A DNA stretch of 64,000 bases from Brachypterus glaber (GCA_958510825.1 OY294049.1:33384774-33448773), one strand, 5' to 3'; shown: positions 43,067 to 55,340, numbered from the stretch's first letter. Notes: generated by a model from the sequence alone, not told the origin. A program made the numbers and translations.

Positions 43067-44894
43067 ACACGGTACTCTTGAATGATCAATGGGTTGAACT
43101 AACGTGGCAAAAAAATCTGACCATGGAACATGGTAGTAGAAAGTTCACTTGTTATAGAACCATCGACAGCCAAATCCCAAAAACTTGTTTTTGGAAAATA
43201 ATGTTAAATAACCGTCTGCAGAGTTTATGGTCAATACCAACTTAAAGTGTACATTATGTTTCTTGATTTTGGTAGTATTTCTCGTGCTGATTCCGAATAT
43301 GTTTTAAGTCACTCTCTATCTTTTTCCATTTTTGAGAAAAAAGCTTATAAAAATCACAAAAAATATTTTTCGCATGTTTTAATGTAGCCTAGACATTTTG
43401 TTATAAGACGATAAAATAACTTTCTTGGCTTAAATTGTAGTCCGATTCTCGTTCTGTATAGTTCCAAAGGAATATCTTGGATTTTTTTTTCTTTTGGTAA
43501 ATCTAAATACATATTTAAACACCCTTGAAATCGCGTTTTTATTAAAATACTTTTTTTTGTTAATCAGTGTCATTACAGATGTTTCAGATTTGATGGATTT
43601 GTCCAACACAGAGGCGCGTTAATAATTTTTACCGAATACTTGAGAATGTTAATAATACTATTAACCTACCTATTACTAGCTTGTTATAAATTGACTTATT
43701 TGTCAGAAATAATGTTATAACAATAAATGTTGAATTTTGATGAAGGCTTTTATTTTTTACCTTCAGTATTATTTACATATATGTAAGTATTTTGAACTTA
43801 ATAATTATATATTTGATTTAAGAGTGATATTTTGCCAAAAAGAATTTATATTATGGTTATATAAAATAAATAATTGCTTCTATACTGATAACTTTTAAAT
43901 TTATCTTAGATAATGAGCGACCACGAAAATAATAGAAAAAAAGTTTGTGCTGCCTGCGGAGTGAAAATTTCATTTAAAAAATGTAAAGAAGTCCATTTTA
44001 GGATAACTAAAAAATTTATTTATTTATTTTATTTTGTTTAGACATAATATGCTATATGCTTAAGCTTTAATTATCATGTATTAGAAAAAAAACAAGCAGC
44101 CGTTTTTAAATTCATAAGCATATAAATCTAATTCCTTTAATTTTTACTTATTTTTTATACAGAAAATGAAAGAAGGTAGTTCAGAATTTGATAAAAAAAA
44201 CGTGTATATTGTAAAAAACTTTTGATCTGAGGTAAATTGTTGATGAGTTTTTAATTTAATTTAAAAACCATCGTTCAATACTTCACACTGTGAAGTCTAT
44301 AATAATAAATGTTTTTGTCTGGGCAAAATATAGAAAATAACTTTAGGAACGTCTATGTACACATCTGACAATTACTTTTCAAAGTGAAAGATATATTATG
44401 AACACTATGTAACAAAATAATTAATTTTTTAATTTAAACACGTTTATAATAAAATTTTAAAAATTTTCACAAAAATGTTAGACGAGATGTTCCTTTTATA
44501 ATACAGAACGAGAATCGGACAATAATTTAGGCTAAGAAAGTTATTTTATTGTCTTATAGCAAAATGTCTAGGCTACATTGAAACATGCGAAAAAATAATT
44601 TTTGTTATTTTTATACGCTTTTCTCTCAAAAACGGAAAAAGATAGAGAGTAACTTAAAACATATTCGGAATCGGCACGAGAATTAGTACCAAAATCATGC
44701 AACATAATGTACACTTTAAGTTTGTATTGACCATGAACTCTGCAGATGGTTATTTAACATTATTTTCCAAAAACAAGTTTTTGGGATTTGGCTGTCGGTG
44801 ATTCTATAACAAGTGAACCTTCTACTACCATGTTCCATGGTCAGATTTTTTTGCCACGTTAGTTCAACCTATTGATCATTCAAGAGTACCGTGT
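43067..44894. mobile_element. 1.83-kb foldback/long-TIR element
   Basis: Arms of roughly 400 bp (43067-43475 and 44490-44894) are inverted copies; both carry ACACGGTACTCTTGAATGAT and CCATGGAACATGG or complements. The arms share CTCAAAAAYGGAAA and AGATAGAGA with the 14.8-15.8 kb foldback. The interior of about 1 kb is AT-rich with one small coding-like frame. Confidence 0.75.
43913..44041 (+). other. Small open frame inside the foldback, possible captured exon
   Basis: It is an ATG-initiated frame of 42 residues. It reads MSDHENNRKKVCAACGVKI and then has a further Cys, giving a CxxC knuckle. ATCTTAG stands just before it and could be a splice acceptor. The last third is low complexity. I do not recognise the family. 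It may be the zinc-knuckle start of a protein formerly encoded by the element. Confidence 0.25.
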
Positions 44895-45008
44895 GGATAC
44901 AAACCGACCAATGACCATCCTGTTTGTCAAAGGTTTGTCATAAATCGACAAACTGATACTTTATCTTGTTTATTTATCAAAAGATTTAATGTTTTTTTTT
45001 GCTTTTAA

Positions 45009-45222
45009 CCCGTTATCACAGATGGGAGTAGAAAATTACTCCACGGTTACTAAGAAAATATTTAAATTTCGGTAAAACTAGTGCACTAGAAGATAAAATA
45101 TCGATATTATGAAAACAAAAATAAATTCAAGTGACACACTGCAGAATATATCCATAAATAACCTTAAGTCAATGTTATTCCTTGTTACAAAATATTGAAA
45201 AAAAAATCCCATCTGTTAAGGG
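45009..45222. mobile_element. 214-bp piggyBac-like MITE
   Basis: TTAA borders (45005-45008, 45223-45226) and ends CCC(G/T)TA...ACAGATGGGA in inverted orientation. Confidence 0.65.
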
Positions 45223-45226
45223 TTAA

Positions 45227-46255
45227 GAAAACTTGAAAATAATAATTCAAATTCTAATAGGCCAGCGTGTTCCTAAGAGCAAGAAAAACATTCAATATTT
45301 AATAAAGAATAAGAAAGATCAAAAGAAAATAAAAACATGATAAAATATCAACTTGTAGATTTATAGAAGACTCAACACTATAAAAAAGTTGTAGAAAAAA
45401 TAAACATGGTGACATCGGTCTATTTGTATCTTTAGTCCTCAAATTATGAGTTTCAGTTTAAAAAAATATCCGTTTTCCAAAAAATATATATTTTTTTTAA
45501 TTTTGCATGTACATGAATTAAAATTTATTCAATATTATTAAAATCTAGACCAATAAATTAGAGAATCCCCAAATTCTTTTAGATTCGATCGATTTACAAG
45601 AACTCATTTACATAAACGGTAGCTTTGTGAAGTTTCTTTTGTTTTATTTTAGTCCCAAATTTTTTATCGAATAATTTATTGACAAGTTCCAAATTCTAAT
45701 TTTTACCTTTTTAGAATATCGTACACTGGTTTCCTATAAATCTTTCAAATTCGCATTTTTAAACTGTCTAAAGATTTTTTCTGCAAATATCTTGACATGT
45801 CAAATATGCGTTCGTATTTTAATGCAAATATATTTGATGATAAAATGTATGTTCTGAGGCTTTGCCCAAATGTATGGAAGAAAGTGGCGAAAATTTTACA
45901 GTATCTTAAGGCATGATTGTAAACTGCTTTAGAAGTCTCTATATGCTGTTAAATATCCACCACAATTTATAATCACTTATTTATCGCTTATTTATTATAC
46001 ACTTATTTATTTTATCACTTAATTATATCACTTTGTTTCCTTATATAAAATTCATGGAGGAATTTTCAAAAAAAAATACGAAATTTTATTTCTGACAGTA
46101 CAAGAGAAAAATCATTTTGAAAAACTCTATTATTGATACCATGATTGCAACCTTAGTCAAAACAACAAATATTAGACAAAAATTATATAAATCAAAAGTA
46201 CTAAATAGTTACTAATATTAAAATGAAATAGAGTTGATTGCATTACATTACATTA
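45227..46255. other. Intergenic DNA without recognised genes
   Basis: AT-rich; nothing beyond short low-complexity runs could be supported. Confidence 0.5.
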
Positions 46256-46259
46256 CAAG

Positions 46260-46390
46260 TTTGTTCTAACCTCGTACTATTCTACTTAATTAAGCATCCC
46301 CTAAGTCCAGGGCTTATGTGGGCTAGTAGTAGAGGGAACCACCGGCTTATACTGACTTTCGAACCAGTTTTCATAGGGAGTATATGTGAG
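46260..46390 (-). mobile_element. SINE family copy 2 (truncated)
   Basis: It matches 30288-30425 closely (CCTCGTACTATTCTACTTAA, ACCACCGGCTTATACTGA). It lacks the tRNA-like head. Confidence 0.6.
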
Positions 46391-46725
46391 AGCTACGTAA
46401 TTACAACTCATTGGTAGCGGTTCCAGTTATTTAGGTAAAATTCACAAAGAATGCTAGTTTGGTGAGATCCTCGAAAGAAGCAAACCGTACCTATGTAACA
46501 ATTTATTTTATTGTAAACCTCCAACCCATCAATCAGACTTACTGTTTTATTCAACATAATTAAACCTTCGGTTCCTAGAAAAAAGACTCCTGACAAGAAG
46601 ACAAGATATTTATTGGTACAATTGCAATATTATAAGACGTTTTTTCTCGGTAAATCTTACCCAGCGATGGATAAAACAAACGCGAAGTTATGTAATGCTA
46701 CGCATTCCATTATATACACTTCACG

Positions 46726-47288
46726 CTACACATTCCATTTTATACAATACTTACCTTACCTTCTCTGTATATTTACTTGTGCTTAACATACATACATAAA
46801 AATTATCAAAATTATGGAACAAACCTAAGTACTCATGACTATCATACAAGCAAGAAAAATAACATTAAAATAAACTTTATGAGACTTATGTCAAGCCGTA
46901 ATGGCACAAATTATTATGGGATTACCTACTATAATTTGCTACCAGAAAGCATAAAAATTTTATCTTAGAAAAAGTTTAAAATCAAAATAAAAAATTTTCT
47001 GTTAGAAAAAGATTTATATAGCCATGAGGAATTTAAAAAAGAGGTGGGACTCCTCAAGGGCGACTAGAACGCTCTCAGGTCTGTTGGCTTGATTTTATCT
47101 TTAATCTACTTTAAGTCTAAATTGTGCACATTTTAAAATTCAAACTTATTTGTAATACATATATAGGTTCTATACTATAGGTACTATATGTATAGTGTGC
47201 GTAACTATTTTTTAATCTAATTATAACTGTGACTTGTGTAAACTATCTGTAAAACACCAATAAAATCTTATTCTATTCTATTCTATTC
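46726..47288 (+). mobile_element. 5'-truncated non-LTR retrotransposon (LINE) insertion
   Basis: The flanks carry a 13-bp duplication TATACACTTCACG (46713-46725, 47289-47301). The insert ends with AATAAA followed by (TTCTA)n, a LINE-type 3' tail. It encodes the last part of a reverse-transcriptase ORF. It is inserted in an older repeat also seen near 39460. Confidence 0.75.
46777..47068 (+). pseudogene. LINE ORF2 C-terminal fragment
   Basis: The frame reads THDYHTSKKNNIKINF, then GTNYYGITYYNLLPESIK, an in-frame TAG (46966-46968), then KKFKIKIKNFLLEKDLYS to TAG. The H-Y-T-R / YN-LP-IK / FK-L-FL pattern is the C-terminal end of insect LINE reverse transcriptases. It is broken by the internal stop and lacks the catalytic domain. 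Confidence 0.65.
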
Positions 47289-47384
47289 TATACACTTCAC
47301 GGTGAATGGTAGCTATACTTTTTTCTAGATGTAAGTTAAATTTCTTTAAAATAAAAAAAATAAAATAAAAACAAAATTAAGCAG

Positions 47385-47430
47385 TTGCCGGGGAAGGATT
47401 CGAACTCAGAACTGCTGCGTGGAAGCCACA
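47385..47430 (-). repeat. tRNA-Gly-like fragment
   Basis: On the minus strand it has an anticodon-loop-like CTTCCAC and a B-box GAGTTCGAATCC (47396-47407), followed by TTCCCCGGC. The 5' half (D arm) is not recognisable. It is probably a tRNA pseudogene or SINE head rather than a functional tRNA. Confidence 0.4.
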
Positions 47431-47739
47431 TAATTCACAATTCAACAAGTCTTTATTTATAAGCATGGAAGCCGAGCAACATATCCATGCCCTAATGAGG
47501 CTATATATATACTATACTTAAAGTTTGGTAGGTTTGGTTTTTTACTACGTTACTTAAAATTGCAGATGACATATTCACAATTTTAGACAGTCTTTTCAGT
47601 GAAGCAAAAATATAAGCCCACGAGTTGCCTTTTTTTATGGCTGATTCGTGTTCAGCATCCCAAAATACATAAGAACAACAACTTTTTTTGTGGGCCTTTA
47701 TGAGTCTCCTTAAAAAAAAAAGTCTGTACTGTAAAAAGT

Positions 47740-48390
47740 TATGGGGGGGGTTAAATTTAAAAAAAAAATAAAAAAAAACTATCATTTTTAATTTTTTTTT
47801 AATTTTTTGGGTTTCCCAAAAAAAAAATAAAAAAAAATTGAAAAATTTTGAATTTTTTTTTAAAAGTTTTTTTTTATTTTTTTATAAAATATATTATGTA
47901 AATTTTAAAAATATAGCAGTAAGTTCTGTTAAATTTTACGTACCTTATTTTGTGATTATGTGATTTTTATCTATATATATTCTTCTAGCGCTTGCGCGGT
48001 GCGAAGAGTGTAATAAATTTTCTGATGTAAATTCCGTCGTGGAAACTGTTTAATATTCTTTTCATATGTCCTTACGTACTCAATCAGAGAGCTTTATTTA
48101 TTAATTAAATTAAGTAATTAAAGAATTCTCAAATGGGCAAATCATAGTTTTTTGTATTAGGAAAAAGAGATCGCTTTATTTGAATTATGTTCAATGATGT
48201 TTTTTTGTTCGGTTTTATTAAAAAGCAACACTTTCAGTTCGATTTTTTTTCTTTTCGACATGGGTGCCGATTTTTCACTTAAAAGTTAAAGAGTTAAAAG
48301 CATTGTTGAATTCATTGAGTACAATCACAATCCCAAGATCGTTATGTTAGTTTTTCTACTCCCAAAAGTTAAGAACCTGTACCTTAGGGC
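47740..48390. other. A/T homopolymer-rich low-complexity DNA
   Basis: Long A and T runs. It includes inverted fragments of the 51-kb repeat upstream at about 47560-47700 (GTGGGCC, CATCCCAAAATACATAAGA). No gene. Confidence 0.6.
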
Positions 48391-48400
48391 TAATTGCATT

Positions 48401-48683
48401 CAAGGCCGTAACCAGAAAAAAAAAAATCTAGGGGGGGCTCATCAGCCCACAGGGTGGCACCCTCAAAAAAAAGCTTTGTCCCTGACGGTTTCTACCAAAG
48501 TTGGCGCCACTTCAACAAAAAAAAAATTGGCGCCCCAAAAATTACCCTAAAGGTTGCTAGCAAACTTACTTGGCACCCCTGCAAAAAAAAATTGGCGGCC
48601 AAAGGTAGGTGACTTAAAAAATACCAGGGGGCTCAAACCAAGACCAGGGGGCTTAGCTTAGCCCCCCCCTAGTTACGGCCCTG
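48401..48683. mobile_element. 283-bp MITE with CARGGCCGTAAC ends
   Basis: The inverted ends (CAAGGCCGTAACCAG; complement of CAGGGCCGTAACTAG) enclose G-run rich DNA with CTAGGGGGGGCTCA and its mirror GCCCCCCCCTAG. Confidence 0.65.
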
Positions 48684-49504
48684 ATCCTGATTGTTTTGCT
48701 GAATTTTCACCTAACAGTAAATGGTATATTGCATTTTACCAAATATTAAAAAAAAAAATAACAAAATTAAAAAAAAAATTAAAAAAAAATCTTTTTTTGA
48801 AAAACTTAAATAAAAAAATTAAAACAAAAATCTTAAAAAAATTTATTTTTTTTTTGTTTTCTTTTTGACAAAACGAAAAAAAAAATTGAAAATAGTTTTT
48901 TATTTTTTAAAAAAGTTCGTTCTGGTGTCTACAAAAATCGTGACAGACAAACATTTTCAAAGTTTCTTATTTTTTCACTAGTACGTTTTTTGACGATTTT
49001 GGGAAATTCGAAACTACCGTATAATATTATTCTAATGCAGTCGCTGTGAATAATATAATAATATTATGAGGGAAATTATTTATAGTATGTATTCTAAGAA
49101 AAAAAATGCTGAGAGAAATATAGACCTACCATTCGAATAAAAAAGTTATACATACTGTATATTTTACATAGAAACATATTAATATATTGGGTTTTTATCT
49201 ACTTCTATCTATATTCAGTAAAAACTTTAAGTAAACATTTATAATGGTCAAAAAACCGAATTAAAAATCACACATAAAGATAAGAATCTAAAAAGGCCCA
49301 GTAGAGTCAAAGCATGTCCTTATAATGTATAAATATAGCTATCTTGATATCGATACATCCAATAAAAGAACTTTTTATTCGACAAAAGAACAACCTTTTC
49401 AATATTTATTATGAATACTAATTATTTATTTTAAATTCATTAAATATTTTTGCCCGTTCGGTTTTGATGAGATTTATGAGTCTGTCTTGTTTTTGTCGTT
49501 TATA

Positions 49505-49776
49505 CTAGGTAGGCCGATGTTGATTCCTTGAATGCATTTTTTGAAAGACCAGTCCCAGTCCTAATTGCATTCCTAACACGTTAAAATATGGAGAATAGTT
49601 GCAAACAAGCTTGTTTTTCTTTAGTTCAACATTAGAAAAGACAATTTTTTCTACGACCAACTTAAATAACGTAAATGCGTTTTGCTGCACTTTCTTTGGT
49701 TTTGTAATCAAGCGATTACTCACGATGTGCGTAATATTGGCCAAAGTCACGGTCAGGGAATTTTGTTGATTCTGGA
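49505..49776 (-). other. Possible unrecognised exon
   Basis: On the minus strand an open frame runs from just after AATTTTCCAG (a good acceptor context near 49777) through SLTVTLANITHIVSNRLI, NAFTLFKLVVEKIVF and LVCNYSPYFNVLGMQLGL to a stop at 49505. The amino-acid mix is protein-like. The pattern faintly recalls extracellular regions of adhesion GPCRs, but I cannot assign it. It may be an exon of a gene that lies largely elsewhere, or chance. Around it (48684-50215) is AT-rich DNA. Confidence 0.25.
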
Positions 49777-49926
49777 AAATTGTGTTAACATAGATACCTA
49801 TTTAAAATACTTTTTTGCATTTTCTTGGTTAAAAAATATCCAGAAAAACTGTTTTTAGCAATTTATGTCAGTTTTTTTTTTAAATTTTGACCCTTTTTAA
49901 TGTTGAACGGTACGAAGTATCACAAA

Positions 49927-49990
49927 TAATAATATAATATAATAATACTAATAATAATAATAATAAGAATAATAATAATAAAAAAAAAAT
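49927..49990. repeat. (AAT)n microsatellite
   Basis: Interrupted ATA/AAT trinucleotide array. Confidence 0.8.
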
Positions 49991-50215
49991 ATGTATTATA
50001 TTTTTTTATAGATTTTTATGAAAAAGTATAATACATTTTAAAGCAATTACCCATGTATGCGTAATTTCTCATTTACAACTTTTTTTATAATTTTAATAAA
50101 TTTTATTTATTATTTTTTATTATTTATAAAATTTGCAATTTTGGCGAAGGCGCCGCTTTGCTATAAGGAATTTTAATCTACACCGTAAAAAGTAAACTGT
50201 ATATTCAGTTTTTTA

Positions 50216-50945
50216 CTCAGTTTTTTTAACGCAATTTCACTTAAAAACGGCTTAATTTGGTTCTACTACCAACCAAATTTTTAGAAAAATATAGGATAAC
50301 TCCGATAAGCAGGATAACTTGATTAAGGGGTTACTCAAATATTACGGCACACTGAAAATCTTTTAAATGCCGCTATACTTGATTCTCTGGACCTTAAAAT
50401 ACCAAGAGAAAATGATAAGTTTTGTGATTTTACCATAAGGCGTTGATTGGTTATTACTTAACGCTTAAAGTTTAAGAAGATTATATTTAGTATTTCGTTT
50501 AAAATAAGGTTGGTTGGATTCTTGGGCGCTGAAATAAAAATATTATTTTTATTTTTTTAGAAATTTATGTTCAAGATAATGAAGTCACAACTAACGCAAC
50601 TAACGCACTAAACAGTGGGTTGTGCCGTCAGCAGCTTGCCGAGATGGAAGGACAACTATAATTTAGCTTAGATAACGTTACAAATCTACAATTTCAGTGT
50701 CTTTAAAAAGTAAAAAATAAAAACTTTTCGCAAAAAAAATGAACCGACTTCTATGTCTCTAAAAAGTAAAAAATAAATAAATAAGTCGGTGCCAATTTCA
50801 CAGCAAAGGATAATAAAATAATAAAAAAAATAATTTTTAGTAATTTATTTAGGGAATGGTGAAATTGACATCGACTTAAGTATTTTTTATTTTTACTTTT
50901 TAGAGACACAGAAGCTGGTTCAGTTTTTTTGCGAAAAGTTTTTAT
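50216..50945. repeat. Dispersed repeat copy B (inverted relative to 1-655)
   Basis: It shares, in reverse complement, most of copy A in the same order, for example AACCAAATTTTTAGAAAA and GGCATTTAAAAG-type blocks. It contains ~78-bp inverted arms (about 50726-50803 and 50862-50941) with CTCTAAAAAGTAAAAAATAA. Confidence 0.7.
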
Positions 50946-51086
50946 TAAAACAACTGGTAATTGGGTACCTCTCGACTAAAAAGTTTTATTTAAAGCTCAA
51001 ACTTGTGAGATTTTTTTTAGGACGACAAAAACTTATCATAGCCGCCCATGGTTTGGAAACCTTTATAAAAACAAAACTACTGATTA

Positions 51087-51645
51087 CACAGGCCCACAAA
51101 AGAAAAAAAGTGGGCTGTGCTGGGGTTGAGACCTAACTATTCTTATGTATTTTGGGATGCTGAATACGAATCTGTCATAAAAAAGGCACTTCATCGGCTC
51201 ATTTTTTTTCTACACTGAAAAAACAGCATGGGCCCACAAAAAAAAATAGTCGTCTGTGCCGGGGTTGAGACCCACCTATTCTTATGTATTTTGGGGTGCT
51301 GAACACAAATCTGTCATAAAAAAGGCACTTCATAGGCTCATTTTTTTCCTACACTGGAAAAACTGTCTGGGGCCACAAAAAAAAGAGTGGTCTGTGTATT
51401 CTTATGTATTTTGAGATGGTGAACAACAATCTGTTATAAAAAATGCACTTCAATGGCTCATTTTTTTGTTACACTGAAATAATATGAGATTTTTACCATT
51501 TTAGACAGTTTTTTCAGTGTAGCAAAGAAATGAGCCCATGAAGTGCCTTTTTTATGACAGATTCATGTTCAGCATCCCAAAATACATAAGAGTAGGTGGG
51601 TACCAACCCCAGTACAGCCCACTTTTTTTCTTTTGTGGGCCTGTG
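51087..51645. mobile_element. 559-bp TIR element with internal tandem units
   Basis: The 31-bp inverted ends (CACAGGCCCACAAAAG...) are flanked by TTA (51084-51086, 51646-51648). Inside, a ~140-bp unit with ATTCTTATGTATTTTGGGAT and AAGGCACTTCAT is repeated three times, with a fourth copy inverted. It is PIF/Harbinger-like by target and ends. Confidence 0.75.
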
Positions 51646-51649
51646 TTAT

Positions 51650-54095
51650 TTATATAATTTTGGGAACAATGACTGGCTCGCAGCGCAGGTGGCATTTGGA
51701 CTTTTTGCCACACGCCTCAAGTCCAAGTATTAGTACTAAAAAAAATTAAAAGTTAAGTCAAGTAATTTGGTAACATGAAGTTGATGGAGTTTATATCCAC
51801 AGAATACATAATCAAAATCACTTTATTACAAAGAAAAGTGAACCACCTTTTTACAATCTCCAATTTGAGAATATATTACTGAGGAACAAGACATTGTTTT
51901 ATAACCACGTGTGTAAAGTTATTTCTATGTTATTTTTAGCTTAATGTAGAAACAATAAAGTAAAGTTTATTATTTTACGTGACGAATTTGTTGGCTTGTG
52001 CTGACTTTTTGGTGTATGTTGTATAAAATTATACTTATTACATACTAAATTAGGTAACAGATAGCTAAAGAATATTGATTATCGAGTATTTTTAACAGTT
52101 AAGCCGATGGAATCAAAATGATCAGAGCCTCTGGGATTACTTATATTATTTACTAAAAAAGAGGATATTTTAGATAAACTAGGAGCAAAATCAGAGTTAA
52201 AATTTGGATAATATCTGTGATTAATGGTTTAAAAATAAATTTTAGTGACGTTTTATTTTTTTTGTACTTTCATCTTACAAACAATTATAAGAAAATGTTT
52301 GTAAAAAATGGAAGTTTGTTTAAATTTATAATAAAAGTTTTTTTTTATTCATGATGTGCTATTATAAAAAAAATTATACATTTCCTAAACTGGTGATAGC
52401 TAAAATTATATTTTTTAAATAAATATATAGACCCGTATTATTTTAACTTGCTAAAAGTAATTGTGCAAGATCGTTTACTAAAAACTTTTTTCTATTTTGC
52501 GACTCTTATAAGCCCAGAGGTCTCTACTTTTTTTCCTGTTGGCTTGGCAACATACAAAAGCCTAAATCTAAACGTTTTGCGTGCAAATGTCAATGTCGAT
52601 TTAAAGTTTAATTTTTTACAAAATTTTGTGTTTGGGTTATTTTTTACCATGTTAAAATTGTGGACTGGTTAATTGCAGTGAAAAAAGAAGAGATGACTGT
52701 AAAATATATCAAAATATCATTTGTTCTTAGAATTTTAAACATAGTGTAAACTGTAATGCCAACCCAAAACAAAAAGTTTTTTAAATTTTAGAGCAAAATA
52801 GAAAAAATTGTATAAAGTACTCGTTTCATAACACGTTTTTAAAGCACTAAAGTACTTTATAAAACTCGCCGCAAGCGGATCGTTTTCTAAATTTGTACTC
52901 GTGCGCTAAAAACGTATGTTATGAAACTAGTACTTTAATATACTATTATTGAGCGTTGTGTTATATTTCTTCATTTTTAACAAAAACTCATAGTTACTCT
53001 CGATAAAAGAAAGGATATTTTAGATAATGAACTTTTAAAAATGTGATCTATTTAAAAAATTCTCAGTCCTTTTTCGGTAATGTGAAAAATGTCCGTTTCG
53101 GCTTGAACAGTAGCGGCTAAAGACTAAAAAAAAATAAGAAAGGGCATCTCGATGTGAATAAAACGTTAATTTAATTTGTTAAAATGCATTAAATAACACT
53201 AGTCCAAATAAAAAACGCTATGTTGGCAGAGCTGCCAGGGCAACTTTGTTTATTGTAAGCAAGACGGTCGATATATGGGCCTGCCGCGTCTGTAGTGCCG
53301 ACTAAATATATACGGCCCCTGGTTCAGATAACAAGCCGTTAAGATATGTAATGCTTTGCTTACCATTGTATACTCAAAGGGGAAACAGTTACTATGGAGT
53401 TACATTGGAGAGTAATTGTGCCTACAATTATTACGATCTGCCCCTTAATAATTTGATCAATAATAAAAATGGAGATAAAGAAAGTGAATTTTGAAGACGA
53501 GGAGCTTGAAACGTTGCTAATTTTATAGCGAATAAATTTTAATAGTCTTCCTTTTGGGCATTTTTGCAACGCTATGGAAAATAGCAATTATAGCTGCTAT
53601 TATTACCCCGGGATTTTTATACTGACTTCAAAGCTTACTTAACCTATAAGAACGGACTAATAAAAAAATCGGCTGTTATTCTGCCGACATGCTGCTGCAG
53701 AGAGGATTGAAACCAGGTCTCTAGCGTTACGACGCTTTAAGAGGGGGAGAGGGACTGTTGTAGCGTTACGCAACGCTCTTTATTATTTTTAAACAAATAA
53801 CACGGTTTGATTTTACACACAAAAATTTTTTATGGGAGGTCTTGGCTGCTAGCATTACGTATTTATAGGGAGAAGGGGTGATCAAAATAGCAAAATTTTG
53901 CGTTACTTATTTAAAGTTTGACCACCAATCTATAATTTACAGTAACAAAAAAGTGGTCATTGACGTGGACAAATTTTCTGTAAGATGGCACTGTTCTGTT
54001 ACTGCTGCTACAGAATCTGCTAAAAACATAGATAATAAAATCGACGTGACCTGATACTTCTTGCCTAATTTTATGCTTGCTTAGCAAGTTTGTTA
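51650..54095. other. Intergenic DNA, one small MITE
   Basis: AT-rich and without a recognisable gene. The open frames near 52448 and 53360 lack protein-like features. Confidence 0.5.
52814..52936. mobile_element. ~123-bp MITE
   Basis: The inverted ends contain AAAGTACTCGTTTCATAACA and its complement; the flanks are TA-rich. Confidence 0.55.
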
Positions 54096-54104
54096 CATGC
54101 ATGT

Positions 54105-54355
54105 TTGTTTAACCTCGTACTATTACTACTTAATTATGCATCCCCTAAGTCCAGGACTTGTTTGGACTTCTAGTAGAGGAACAACCGGCTTTAACTGACT
54201 TTCGAACCAGTTTATAGGGAGTGTCCGCTTCACTTATCGCCTTCGCCAAATACCAATTATTAATTAACTGAAAAAAGCAAATAGGCGCCAGAAAGAATCG
54301 AACTCGCGCTAGACGCCTTGTCATGCACACGCGTTAGCCAACTAACCATGCCTCC
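54105..54355 (-). mobile_element. SINE family copy 3 with tRNA-like head
   Basis: On the minus strand the head has an A-box-like TGGTTAGTTGGCTAACGCG (54330-54348) and a B box GAGTTCGATTC (54295-54305). The body is shared with 30288-30425 and 46260-46390, and the tail AAACAAAC is near 54105. This identifies those shorter copies as 5'-truncated SINEs. Confidence 0.65.
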
Positions 54356-54784
54356 GATAAGTACATTTTTTAACTGGTTATTTTTTCGAATATGAAGTTT
54401 TGGATATTAGAAACTCAATTTTTGATACTCTTCTATATCATGAGTTAAGAAGAGTAATGTTCGAAGAGAAGTACAACCGGCGAGATATCGGAGCCTGTAG
54501 AAGGAAGCGGTAGCTGTGTAGAGCTAGTAGACCTCCGACTAAGATAATCTCGCAATCATTAACTCTATTTTACTGGCGACAAAACTTAAATGTTAAAATG
54601 CCATCTAGGGTTGATGGACCTTTACCAACTTGACTTACTTACCATATTTACCATAATATTTTATGCGTTCAATGTTCCGTCCAATTACAATTCTATACAA
54701 TAACATTATTTATATATCTTAAATCGATTAACCTACAGCTAAGAAAAAAACCAGCTGTCTTGAATGAGCGGGAATACTTTCTCA

Positions 54785-55340
54785 TAAAAAGTTATGTCCA
54801 ATTTATAATATTTGGGTTGGGGGTCGTTTGTGAGGGAGAAGGATTTTTTTTATCTTTCAGGTGGTTTTAAAGTTTTAAAATTAAAATAATATTGCTTCTA
54901 TTGTAAATACTAAAAAAGTTATGTCCAGAAACAATTTTTTACATTTTGGAGAAGGGGGGGGGTTCATAGAAAATATGATAGTAATATATTTTGTCTAATT
55001 TAATTTTAACTTTTAGATGGTTTTTAAATTTTTTTTCTATTGTAATTAATAAAAAAGATATGTCCAGAAACAATTTTTTAGCATTTTGGGGGAGGGGCTG
55101 GAAAAATTATTATTACACATTTTGTGTAATTTTATTTTACCTTTTATGTGGTTTTAATTTTTTCTCTTATTGTGAATAATAAAAAAGTTATGTCTTAAAA
55201 CAGGTTCTAACACTTTGGCGGAAGAGAGGGGTGGCTAGAAAAAAATGACAATAATATTTTTTTGTTTAATTTAATTTTATCTTTCATGAGGTTTTTAAAT
55301 TTTTTTTTCTATGGTAAATAATTTTAAAAAAATAAGATAA
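54785..55340. repeat. Tandem array, ~130-bp unit, four copies
   Basis: GTTATGTCCAGAAACAA-like blocks recur at 54791, 54918, 55057 and 55187. Each is followed by a G-rich run and then TTTATCTTTCATGTGGTTTT-like sequence. Confidence 0.75.

Noticed and set aside
47385..47430. Functional tRNA-Gly gene
   Set aside because: The D arm and the 5' acceptor strand are not present.
52448..52672. Host coding exon
   Set aside because: Phe/Leu-rich composition typical of AT-rich chance frames; no splice context or motif.
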